Shown here piece by piece: positions 1 to 10,384 of a stretch of DNA of 64,000 nucleotides. The stretch comes from Juglans regia (lineage: Eukaryota; Streptophyta; Magnoliopsida; Fagales; Juglandaceae): positions 42,028,302 through 42,092,301 of the forward strand of contig NC_049901.1 of assembly GCF_001411555.2 (NCBI RefSeq), given 5' to 3'. Numbering within the stretch: the stretch's first letter is position 1; each line of letters opens with the position of its first letter. The translations under genes were made by a program, and so were the position numbers. The notes under the pieces were generated by a model. It saw only the letters and a program-made list of their open reading frames with translations. It was not told the DNA's origin and ran no database searches.

Positions 1-1302
1 AAATGGCGGGAAAGAGGTCCTTTAGCTAATGAGATGCCTATTGTGGGTAATTCTCTCCTGAAAGTTAAAGACTGTAAATTATCTAATAACTGGGATGTGG
101 ACTTTATTCTCCAGTTAGTGGGCTCGGCAAATCTGGACGGTATCTTAGAGGACATTTGTAAAGCTAAACCAGGGTTGGATGTGTTGATATGGACTACATA
201 TGATAATGGTTTGTTTTCTACCAAGTCGGCTTGGGATTGTGTTCGTATTAGAGGTGGCTCTCTGGAAGGGCATTCTTGGATGTGGCATAAAAGTCTTCCT
301 TTGAAGATGTCCATCAATATGTGGAAAGCTTGGTATATGGCACTGAGTGTTGATTATCACCTTCGCCGCATTGGCATTCCTATTACTTCTCGTTGTGACT
401 ATTGTGCCAACGGTCATTATGAAGACCAAAATCATGTTTTGTTTGCAGGTGATATTGCTAGCACTGTTTGGCATCATTTTGGGGCTAATCTTGGTATAGT
501 CAACGGCCGTAATTGGAAAGATACGGTTCAGACTTGGTTTCGACGTGCGAAATTTGCATCTCAAATAGGTATTATTGTGGGAATTCTCCCGATAGTTATT
601 ACTTGGCGTTGTCTGGCACATATGGATGGTCAATTTGAAATGGCTCCTGACATCATTCACTCTGTCCGACAGTGGATTAGTATTATTTGCCGTGATATAC
701 ACACTAGTTCTCACGTCTCTGGTTTTGATTTGCAGGTACTTGAGAGTTTGCAAGTTCAACCTAGTTTCCCTCCTGCTCGGAGTTGCAAAATTATTAAATG
801 GCAAAGGCCTTCGGCGGGATGGGTTAAATTGAATACAGATGACAGTAGTTTGGGCAATCCAGGAGACTCTGGCATAGGTGGGATTATTATAAATGATCAT
901 GGTAAATTAATTCATGCTTTCTCTGCATTTACTGGCACAGATTCTAATAATCAGGCTGAGCTTGTAGCCCTTCTTCATGGACTCCAGGTTTGTAGGTCTT
1001 TATCTCTCAATCATGTTGAAATTGAACTTGATTCTATGACTGTTATTTCTTGGTAGCGTAGTAAAAGATGTGGGGTTTGGTACTTGGAGGACTTCTGGGA
1101 AGAAGTTCTTGATATCATGAATTCTATGACCTGCTCTATTCACCATGTTTTTCGAGAGGGAAATAAAGTTGCAGATTGGTTAGCCAAAAATGGGGCTTCT
1201 GGTAACGATTCAGCTTTCTCCCATTTGATGGAGACTCCCCGAATTTTGCGTGGCCTTATTTGCATGGACTATTTCGGGATTCCTTCGCTTCGTATTACTT
1301 AG
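1..1302 (+). pseudogene. LINE ORF2 C-terminal fragment: zf-RVT-like region plus RNase H, one in-frame stop
   Basis: Frame +1 is open from the window edge to a TAG at 1054-1056, then continues in the same frame to a stop at 1300-1302. Residues near 200-300 match the Cys/His linker that follows plant LINE reverse transcriptases (HYEDQNHVLF region). The second half is an RVT_3-type RNase H domain: a TDDSSLGNPG block at about 831-861 that carries the first acidic residue, the NQAELVALLHGL helix with the catalytic Glu, a LDS motif just before the stop, and HVFREGNKVADWLAKNGA after it. The first motif reads TDD where TDG is usual. The in-frame TAG sits between the third and fourth RNase H motifs, so the domain would be truncated. 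This is a dead copy unless the stop is read through. Confidence 0.8.
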
Positions 1303-1520
1303 CCTTGTTTTGTTTTTTCTTGTGGTTTTTGTCGTTTTCTTGTTAAATTATTTTTTCTGGTTGTTGGCTTTCTTTTGGTATGCTGGGATTTTTGGCTGTA
1401 CCTCAGATGCTTGTTTTTTGTAACCACGGTTTTCCTCCGCCACAAGTGAGGGATATTAATAAAATTGAGGAGGGGTCACTCTTGGACAAGTGACTCTAAC
1501 TCTTTAAAAATAAAAAAAAA
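1..1520 (+). mobile_element. 3' part of a LINE (non-LTR) retrotransposon with RNase H, cut by window edge
   Basis: The reading frame is open from base 1, so the element continues upstream of the window. The visible part holds the end of ORF2 (zinc-finger-like linker and RNase H), a 3' UTR and an AATAAAA-type signal near 1458, and it ends in an A-rich tail around 1505-1520 (AAAAATAAAAAAAAA). Its 3' UTR and tail do not resemble those of the LINEs inside the FRA3 introns, and those lack an RNase H domain, so this is a separate LINE lineage. No target duplication can be tested because the 5' end is outside the window. Confidence 0.8.
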
Positions 1521-1529
1521 TATATTTAA

Positions 1530-1860
1530 TAGTGATAAATATTATAATGATTTTATTTTTTATTTATATTTAATAGTGATAAATATTATAGTGATTTTAT
1601 TTTTTATTTATATATTATAGCAATTTTATTTTTTATTTATATATAATAGTGATAAATATTTTTTATTTATATATTATAGCGATTTTATTTTTTATTTATA
1701 TTATAATGATTTTATTTTTTATTTATATATTATATCGATTTTATTTTTTATTTATATATTATAATGATTTTATTTTTATATTTAATAGTGATAAATATTA
1801 TAGTGATTTTATTTTTTTATTTATATATAATAGTTATAAGTATTATAGAATGTTTGTGAA
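1530..1860. repeat. AT-rich minisatellite, unit about 28-29 bp
   Basis: Imperfect tandem copies of a unit that combines ATATTATAGCGATTTT with ATTTTTTATTTAT follow directly after the LINE tail. Successive copies can be read near 1611, 1671, 1699 and 1727, with variants (AGC, AAT, ATC) at the same place in the unit. A frame through it is open for 74 codons but has only Phe/Ile/Tyr-rich low-complexity content, so I do not call it a gene. Confidence 0.75.
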
Positions 1861-2346
1861 TAGTTATGAGTAGAAATTGAAGTGAGTTTGTGGGTCCCAT
1901 TGAGAGTATTTTAAGTTGTTTGGCATGTGAAGTATTTTCAAAAGTACAAGAATACTTTGAAAGTGTTGAGGATACTTTAGTACCCAAACACACCCTAAGG
2001 CATCCCAATATCACTCGACGACTTTGTACCTGGACGTTCACGAGAGAGAGACGAAAAATTCGGAAATAAAAGTGAATCAATACGTGAACAATAATGAAAT
2101 GATTTGAATTAAAATATTTTATAAATTTTGAGAAGTGTGAGTTAAAAAATTGAATAAAAATATTATAAAAATAAAATATTATAAAAATATTATTTTTTAT
2201 GTTTTATTTAGAAATTTGAGAAAGTTATAATGATTAAATAATGATTAGATAAAAAAATTAAAAATTAAAAATTAAAAAATATTTGTGTTTGGGTGGTGTT
2301 TGAATACCAAGGCTAGTTTGGATTTCAAACTTTGAGTGGCGTTTGA

Positions 2347-2552
2347 ATATAGGACAAGTTTGGATTCCAAACTCATGTCAACTTATTTTATCTAATCATT
2401 ACAGTATTATCAAATTTCAACACAAAATATAATAAACAATTCAAAATTTTCAAATCTCAAAATAATAATAATATTAAAAAATAATATTTTAATAATATTT
2501 TATTTAACTTTTAACTTTCATCTCAACTTAATTTTAAAATCCAAACGCAACC
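2347..2552. repeat. Tourist-like (PIF/Harbinger-type) MITE copy
   Basis: It begins near AAGTTTGGATTCC and ends with ATCCAAACGCAACC. Between them is the shared core of the family: TAATCATTACA, AATATAATAAACAATTC, and an AATAATAATAATATTAAAA run. The base triplet after the right end is TGA. The left boundary is diverged, so its exact start is uncertain. Better copies lie at 16739, 43023, 47443, 52726 and 61781. Confidence 0.6.
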
Positions 2553-3081
2553 TGAAATGAGATAGATAACCTCAATATCTCAACATCCAAACGGAACATT
2601 ATTTTATTTTTAAGTCAATGTGTAAAGTATATCATTCAAATTACTTAAATGATAAGATTTAATTTATAAATTTCAAATTTTAAATTTTTTTTCAAATCAA
2701 ATTATGTCTTGTAAATATTTTACTATATATATTTTATACACCGGTTTAATAGAATTTTTCATATATATATATAGATTGGATCTCTGTTGTTTTATTTTTC
2801 ATTAGAAAAAAAGTAAAGAAAGAAGTAATGACTGATCCGATATTAGTCTATAGAGTACTTACACGCTATAAATATTAGATAAATGATATTTTTAATTGTG
2901 AAATACGTAAATAGGGTGTAATTTTTTTAAAAAAAGTGAATAAATAAAAAATTTACATGATAAAAATTAATTTTTTAATAATAAATTTTATATTTTTTTA
3001 AAAAGAATTGCACGCGGCGGCACACTGCATTCCTCTAAATATTATTTCCGTGCAAATCATGGGCAAATTTTTTTTTTAATG

Positions 3082-3430
3082 AGTAATGCTACTCATCATC
3101 TCAATTACCATCATCTTTCAATCATTCTATGATGTGATATTAGGTGATTAGAAATTATTTATTATATTGAGTTATACTACACATAAGTCTCACACTCTGC
3201 ACACCATTTAAAAAATATATGATTTTATTTTTTTATCCTCATATTTCATTTTTCATATTTTATGAAACATGAAGGTAAAAGAATAAATTCACATATTTTT
3301 AAATGGTGTGCAGAAATGTGAGGCTTCTGCATATAATTTTTCTATTATATTTTACTTATAAACCTATCATCTAATGCTATATCATGAGATGATGAAAAGA
3401 TGATAGAAATTATGATGATGAATATATATA
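3082..3430. repeat. Nested hairpin MITEs (one inside another)
   Basis: The outer element has long imperfect inverted ends. The left arm, about 3090-3155 (TCATCATCTCAATTACC start), is complementary to about 3365-3425. Between them, at about 3168-3350, is a second inverted repeat: CTCTGCACACCATTTAAAA on the left faces TTTTAAATGGTGTGCAG on the right, with arms of about 58 bp. This is the structure left when one MITE inserts into another. I could not fix the target duplications of either copy. Confidence 0.65.
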
Positions 3431-3799
3431 TTTTTTTATTATTATTTTGGGATGAAAGAAGAACACGTCGGTGCATGATCAACAGCTCTGCAGTCGTTGG
3501 AAGGCATCTAATTATAAGTAGCTAGCGATGAAGAATTAAGCAACAGAGAAATTACGCCCTTTTTTTTATGAACAGTCTAAGAAAATTCAAAGCACGTTAA
3601 TTAGGTCAGATTCATGAACTGTGGGTTGAGGCTTAACACGACACAGCAAGTAACTGTGTTTTTCTTTTTCTTTCCTTTTTTTTTTTTTTTTTTTTACTCC
3701 TGCTAAGAATTAAAGAAAATGCACAGATAGCTTTCAATTCGGTATAAAACAACACGCAAATTAAAAGGGAATGATATTTTCCTGTTCCTCTCTCTCCTC

Positions 3800-4317
3800 A
3801 AGTCAAACTCTCTCTCTCTCTCTCTAAACATGTTTATTTATTTACGATCATTGAAATATTATACGTTCATGAATAGAAACACAAACAGATTCCACACGGC
3901 GAGACTCGAGAGACAGGGCGACAGAGTGAGAATACTTTTCTTGCCTGCACTGGCGAAAAATAACACGGTCTCTCGCTTTCATCTATTGACTAAAGTTCTT
4001 GTTTTCGATCGCTATATAGAGTTGAATTTATGCATGTATGTTTCAAACATCTCACTCCAGTCTTCTCTGTTATTACGAATTGAAAGTTTTATTGAATCCA
4101 CCCTCCCCCCCATCAAACACGTTACTGCGTTTCGTAGTTAATTGGGGAAAAAACAAGAAAAAGGATTGAGTCATAGTTCTTGGGTTCATCATCTGCATGG
4201 AATCCTTCTCTCCTTTACCCTGAAAATAGCCGTGAATTTGTAGAGAAAGAATCCCCAAGATATTGATTATTGCCTATTGTGACAATATAGAGAAGAGAAT
4301 AGATAAATAACTGCACC
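3800..4317 (+). promoter_or_regulatory. Presumed promoter and 5' UTR of the KORRIGAN-type gene
   Basis: A (CT)n tract at about 3809-3826 and a possible TATA element, CTATATAG at 4012-4019, precede the start codon at 4318. This would give a 5' UTR of roughly 270 bases. CT-rich tracts are common in plant core promoters. An open frame at 3830-4141 has no recognisable content and I treat it as noncoding. The placement is inferred from spacing only; no transcript evidence is available. Confidence 0.3.
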
Positions 4318-7300
4318 ATGCACTCAGCGAATCACTGGGGAGGCTCTTTTGAGATAACTAACGTAGACGTGCCGGCGTCGGGAGAGTACGACCGGAGCCG
4401 TAGCTCGGAATTTGACGCTGCAGCTCTGTACCAGCATCAGCATCTGGATGAAACCCAACAAAGCTGGCTGTTGGGGCCACCAGAGAAGAAGAAGAACAGG
4501 TACGTGGACTTTGGGTGCATTGTTATTAGCCGTAAGGCCCTCAAATGGATACTGGGGTCTTTTCTCTTGGCTTTTGTCGTCATTGCAGTCCCTATCATCA
4601 TCGCCAAGTCCTTGCCCAAGGACAAACCCCATTCTCGCCCTCCTGACAATTACTCGGTTGCTCTCCAGAAAGCCCTCCTCTTCTTCAATGCTCAGAAATG
4701 TAAGTTAAGTAATTGCCATTTCTCCATCTGATCTTTAACTACCTCTTCTCTATAGCCTGTCTTAAAATAGTCCAAACTATCAATAAATCCACATATATGT
4801 TACATATATATATATATTTATATCCTGTGTGTATGCAGAAGTTCTAATTTTGATTTCTTTCCTATGAAACTCCAATATTGGTATCAAAATATGTTCTCTC
4901 CCTTGAGCGTTTGGTTTTGATGTGGCAACAATTGGGTAGAAAATATTGGCAATTTTAAGCCCCTCATGCTGCTGAGCAGAAAGATAAATTGACTTTTTCT
5001 TAAACCCGTCTTAAATGAGCCACTTGTTGGTTTAGTCTTGTTTCAGTGGTTTTTGAGGCCTAACTTAAATTAACAAGGAAAAAAGAAATGAGAGGTTGGT
5101 TTCAAACCTTAGCAGGCTTGACAAAATACAGGTGGGTATAGACAAACAGAAGTCTATATGACAAATGACACCGTGTGGGTCCGGAATATTGGTAATCCTA
5201 CTTACCTAGGTGGATATGAGAATGAAATATGTAGGGTTGAAAGTTCCAGACAGGAGGTTCCCTAGTTCCCTTTTCTTTTGCTCCTACTCCAATTGCCTAT
5301 GTTCCATATTCTATTACCGTTTGCTTTGGCATTTGTGCACTATATTACATTTACCCCATCACTATTTACCTGCATTATTGCTTCGATCTCCTTATTGTTA
5401 ATTGTAATATCTCATAGGTTGATGGCTCTTTTTTCTTATTATATTGACATAATTGAATGTCATGATGATAATAGAATGAACCTCTATCACTTGTTAGCAT
5501 CAATTGCAGATGGTTTCTGCAATTGTTTTTATTTCCCGAGTATATTAGCTTCTGCAAATCCGAGAGGGTAAGGATGACCAATATAAAATAATAATGTACA
5601 AATATATATTGTATTTGTATATTATCTATTTAAATTGTCAACCATTCTATCAATTTATATTTTAAGAATAGGAGATCGGTTACGGAGGAATTAAGTAAAC
5701 TTGTTACCTTTTTGAATTCGTCAACCTTGAATGCTTTTTTGGGCCCAAAAAATACTACCCCACTATGTTATTGAATATTGCGCTGCAGGATGTGGAATAT
5801 TCTGAAGTTTACTCTCAGGTGGATCCGAAGGATCCTTCCTTGCTGAGCTTAGCATCATAAAAAAAGAATGTTCCACCTAAGCAAGGAGATATAAAAAAAG
5901 AATGTTCCACCTAGGAACAAACTATGTTTTACCATTGAGAATGATTGGAGTTGGAAACTTGATTATAAATGAATGATAAGCAATAGTTGTTAATCAGATT
6001 GGCTATGAATGTGCTGCAGCTGGGAAATTGCCTAAACAGAATGGTATTGCCTGGAGAGGAAATTCAGGGCTAAGTGATGGGAAGAATGATACTGATCTGA
6101 AGGTAGGGCTTGTTGGAGGATACTACGATGCTGGAGACAATAGTAAGTTTCACTTTCCAATGGCTTATGCCATGACAATGCTAAGCTGGAGTGTGATTGA
6201 ATACCGTCACAAATATGAGACCATTGGCAACTATGATCATGTTAGGGAAGTCATTAAGTGGGGCACTGATTACTTGCTCCTAACCTTCAATTCCTCAGCC
6301 ACCAAAATTGATAAGATTTATTGCCAGGTAATCTTTAGTATATATATTCTCTAATGACATTACCTTTTTTCTAATTCAAATGGCCCTTTTTTCTAATTCA
6401 AATGGCTCTTTATGATGCTAATCCTCTCTTTATGCAACATATGCCAGACTCTTACAACTTTGATTTGTTTCTTCTTCCTTTTTCCCCTCTGGTTTCCTTT
6501 TATCTGTTTTAGTCCATATGTATGTTCTAGAGTGATCAGAATGGCGCACACACTGTATATGCTTTTGGGTGGAGGGTGAGAATGTAACATGACAAAAACC
6601 TTTGACTTCTGCTAGGTTGGTGGACATCAGAATGGCTCTATGACACCAGATGATCACAACTGCTGGCAAAAACCAGAACAAATGGACTATCCACGGCCTA
6701 CACAAATTTGCAATGCAGGACCCGATCTTGCTGGAGAAATGGCAGCCGCCTTGGCTGCAGCCTCTATAGTTTTTCGGGAAAATGATGCCTACTCCAAGAA
6801 GCTTATCAAAGGTGCCGAAACCCTCTTTGCCTTCGCAAGGGACGGTGGAAGACGGAGGACATATAGTCGTGGAAATCCTTATATTGCTCCTTATTACAAC
6901 TCCACCGGTTACTACGATGAGTACATGTGGGGTGGCGCTTGGTTGTACTATGCCACAGGAAACAATACCTATCTTTCACTGGCTACAAACCCTGGGATCC
7001 CTAAGAACTCTAAAGCATTTTACATGATTCCAGAGTTGAGTGTGCTAAGTTGGGATAACAAGTTACCAGCAGCCATGCTGTTGTTGACAAGGCTAAGGAT
7101 ATTCCTGAACCCTGGCTACCCTTACGAGGAGATGCTGCGGATGTATCATAATGTGACAGGTCTTAACATGTGCTCTTATCTTCAATCCTTCCATGTCTTC
7201 AACTGGACTAGTGGTATGTAGGATCTCACCTCTTCTCATCTGGTTCATTTCTAAATGTGGCATAGTTTATTGCATTAATTGTCTTAGTGATTCTGACCTA

Positions 7301-8637
7301 GCACTTATAGAGGACGGTGAAGTGTGGAAACTTTCCTAAGTAATTGAATCTGAGGGTAAGTGCAATTTGCATAATAACTAGTTCTAGTTCTTACAACTGG
7401 GATTGTGATGAATCGGCACTTTTGTTGAAGGGTAAGAGCAATTTGCATAAGGAAGCGTAGAAAACTTTCCTTTTTTTCCATCTCTTTTTGCAGAGGACGT
7501 TTAGGTGCCAATTTGCCAAACGACCAACTCTGCACTATTTGAAAATTCCATTTGCTAGTTAGGCCTCAGATTAAAGGGATTTATCCCTGTGAAAGCTCCG
7601 ATTCTTCTGTAATTGCATTAGAAAGCCTGAGTTTTTGTATGTAGATGATTAGGTAAAATTGTTATGTACCTTTGATTAATCAACAAATTCTGGACATATT
7701 GCCCACACTAATAACATTGAAGATGCAAATGAGTATATGATGGTAGTTCTTTCTAATATTTCGAAGCCATAGAACAGGATTAAACAACCCCTGGACATTG
7801 AAATCACCCTCTCAATGTTTTATGAAGCATATGTTCTTAATAGAATGTGAATTTTTAATTTTTCAAATAAAGTACCTAGCATTTTCTTTAAAATTGATCT
7901 CAATGATAAAATCACATGCCTGACATGTGAAAACAGGGGGAATGATCATGGTGAACCGTCGACGGCCGCAGCCTCTGCAGTATGTGGCCAATACTGCTTT
8001 CTTGGCATCACTATTTGTTGATTACATGAATGCCACAGGTGTTCCGGGATGGAATTGTGGCCCCAATTTTATTTCATCCAAAGTTCTTCGAAGTTTCGCC
8101 ACCTCCCAGGTGCCATCTTACTCTTATTCTCACACCTTTTAAGTTAATCTGACATCCCATTTAGCATGACTGTATAGTTTCTCTGACGTGCTTTATCTAT
8201 TGTTATAATACTTATTTTGCATTGTTGTTATACAGATGGACTATATCCTAGGTAAAAACCCCATGAACATGAGCTATGTGGTAGGATATGGCACCAAGTT
8301 CCCTAGACATGTTCATCACCGGGGTGCATCAACACCAAATGATCACAAATATTATTCATGCAAAGAAGGATGGAAATGGCAGGACAGCAAGAATCCCAAC
8401 CCCAACAACATTACAGGAGCAATGGTTGGGGGACCGAATCAGTTTGACCAATTCCGTGATGTGCGCACCAGTTATAATTACACCGAGCCAACTCTGGCCG
8501 GAAATGCTGGACTGGTTGCTGCACTTGTATCCCTGACCAGCACCGCCGGCAATGGCATTGATGTCAATACCATATTTTCGGCAGTTCCTCCGCTCTCCCC
8601 ACGAAACCCACCTCCCCCTCCACCTTGGAAGCCATGA
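4318..8637 (+). CDS. KOR2: KORRIGAN-type membrane-anchored endo-1,4-beta-glucanase (GH9, subclass A), 5 exons
   Basis: Exons 4318-4699, 6020-6327, 6616-7213, 7937-8109 and 8236-8637 join in frame with GT-AG introns to give 620 aa, the usual KORRIGAN length. The protein is a type II membrane enzyme that works with cellulose synthase at the plasma membrane and in Golgi/endosomes, and it trims beta-1,4-glucan. The cytosolic N-terminus carries the conserved [11 protein letters not shown] (44-54) and a YVDF (62-65), both likely sorting signals. One membrane helix spans about 77-98. The GH9 domain follows, with DAGDN (catalytic Asp164 and Asp167), the His signature [11 protein letters not shown] (about 509-519) and [18 protein letters not shown] with Asp562 and Glu571, so every expected active-site residue is present. 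It has many N-glycosylation sequons and a proline-rich C-terminus ending PPPPPPWKP. The KOR2 rather than KOR1/KOR3 assignment is inferred from the adjacent FRA3 gene, as remembered from Arabidopsis; the family call is much firmer. Confidence 0.95.
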
Positions 8638-9503
8638 TCCGAAGATGCAAATAATCCTGTTGTAGATTCTTGTTTTAAAGTTTTATTCTGCAGCAACCTC
8701 CTTTTGTTGTACAAAACTTCTGTTTTGCTGATTCACAATAGATTTACGAGTACACACTCTCTTCCCTTTTTTTTTTTCCATGGATAGTTGACGGTGTTCT
8801 TCCAATCTAAAAGACATTTTTCCTTGACTCTTTGAATCTAGATTTCTGCAATGATTGATCAAGACTTAGTATGAAACTTGATCCACTCTGTTCATCTTAG
8901 TTATGACCACCTACCAAATCCACAGTACTTTTGTCCGGTTCAGTTTTTTGCTTGTTTGGATTCGTGTCTTACATACTTCTATCTTTCTTAGACCTATCCA
9001 TTTTTTGTCTAGATTATTAGATCTTTTCCTTTGGATCTCCTTTCTCTGCTTGCCGAAGTTGTTCTCTCCTTCAGTATGTTTTTTTTTTTTTTTTAATAAG
9101 TATTAATCATTGAAGAACACATATGTATGGGCATTTCAAGCATGGTAAAACGACATAATGTTTTCCCTAATGAAGGTGTGTGTTTTGGGGCTCTTCCAAG
9201 GGAACCTGACACCACCTTGCAATAAATCATGGAAGTTATTTTGGAGCTTATATATTAATAAATATTTTCTAAGAACAATAGATCATGCGCCCTTGTCTTG
9301 CAGTAAGACTCTTGCTTACTATTGACTATAGCAAGAGTCATAAGGTTTCCATAGCCGCTCTTCATTTGGGTAAGTGACAAAAACACAAGAAGAAGAAAAT
9401 AGAAGATTTATCAGAGAAATTTTAGTAAAAATAGATAACAATGGATAGGATCCATATGGAATCATAAAAAACATATACATTTGTGTGTGTGATGCTTGAA
9501 TAG

Positions 9504-9537
<34 letters not shown>

Positions 9538-10384
9538 GTGGTGTTGGTAATTTGAATTCAATTAGAGTGATACCAAAAGATGATGAAGAAAGGTCACCAT
9601 TTTCATGCCAATCTTGATAATACCTAACTCTACCTACATACTTCATCATGTTTGACCCGAAACTATAGGACTACGAATATGCTTCCACCTCATTTGCCTC
9701 CAACAAATCAAAGAAAGATTCTTGCATTTTTTCTTCACTTCTTCATTGATTATTGCACTCTAGTTGGCAAATAAGATCCATATTTTTGTTAACATTTATT
9801 TGATTTTAGAGTTTATTCAAAATAATAATAATATTAAAAAATATATTTTAATAATATTTTATTTAATTTTAGATAGTGATAGAATTACTACTCTATTATT
9901 ACTCATCTACTACCTAAGCATATTTCAAGCTTTTTTTATTTTTTTATCATTTTCTTTTAAATATTTTTTTAACATTTTTAATTATTAAGAAAAAATTAAA
10001 AAAATATATAATTTTATTAATATTTACTTTCTTAATCATTAAGTAAAATAAAAAATTAAAAAAATTAAATATAAAAAATTAAATAAATAATAATAAGATA
10101 ATAATCTACCATTATTTTAACCTGTTAAGACGTCCGTCACGTTGTGACGGTAATAATAATAAAAAATCTGTAGAAAAAAAAAACTCTCTAGAGCCTCGGA
10201 CCGACCGACCAACCAACCAACAAACGAACAACACTCATCACTGTTTTGTCTGAAACTTCAAGTTCAGGAGTCCCAAACACCCTCCTCGATCTCCTCTCCC
10301 TTCCCACACTCTCGCTTTCCACGTCTCCGAACATTCTCTTCTTCTTCTTCTTCTTCAGCGCACTGCGAGTTCTGATTTACATAA
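8638..10384. other. Intergenic region between KORRIGAN-type gene and FRA3
   Basis: It contains the 3' UTR of the upstream gene (no polyadenylation site fixed), a (GT)n(TA)n microsatellite at about 9504-9534, AT-rich sequence with a fragment of the Tourist-like core (AATAATAATAATATTAAAA, about 9823-9842), and a CCGACCGACCAACCAACC tract near 10200. The last roughly 180 bases are CT-rich and probably form the FRA3 promoter and 5' UTR. I see no coding region. Confidence 0.6.

Larger units (their letters stand above)
1861..3800. other. Intergenic, AT-rich, no gene; holds MITE copies
   Basis: No open frame here resembles a protein. 2090-2290 is a diverged piece of the Tourist-like repeat described separately. 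2347-2552 is a better copy and 3082-3430 is a nested hairpin element. 3680-3700 is a long poly(T) run. The rest is AT-rich sequence with no feature that I recognise. Confidence 0.6.

Noticed and set aside
1649..1873. Open frame of 74 codons, Phe/Tyr/Ile-rich
   Set aside because: It is only the AT minisatellite read through; no protein-like composition.
3830..4141. Open frame of 103 codons upstream of the KORRIGAN-type gene
   Set aside because: No homology or domain; it lies in the presumed promoter and 5' UTR.
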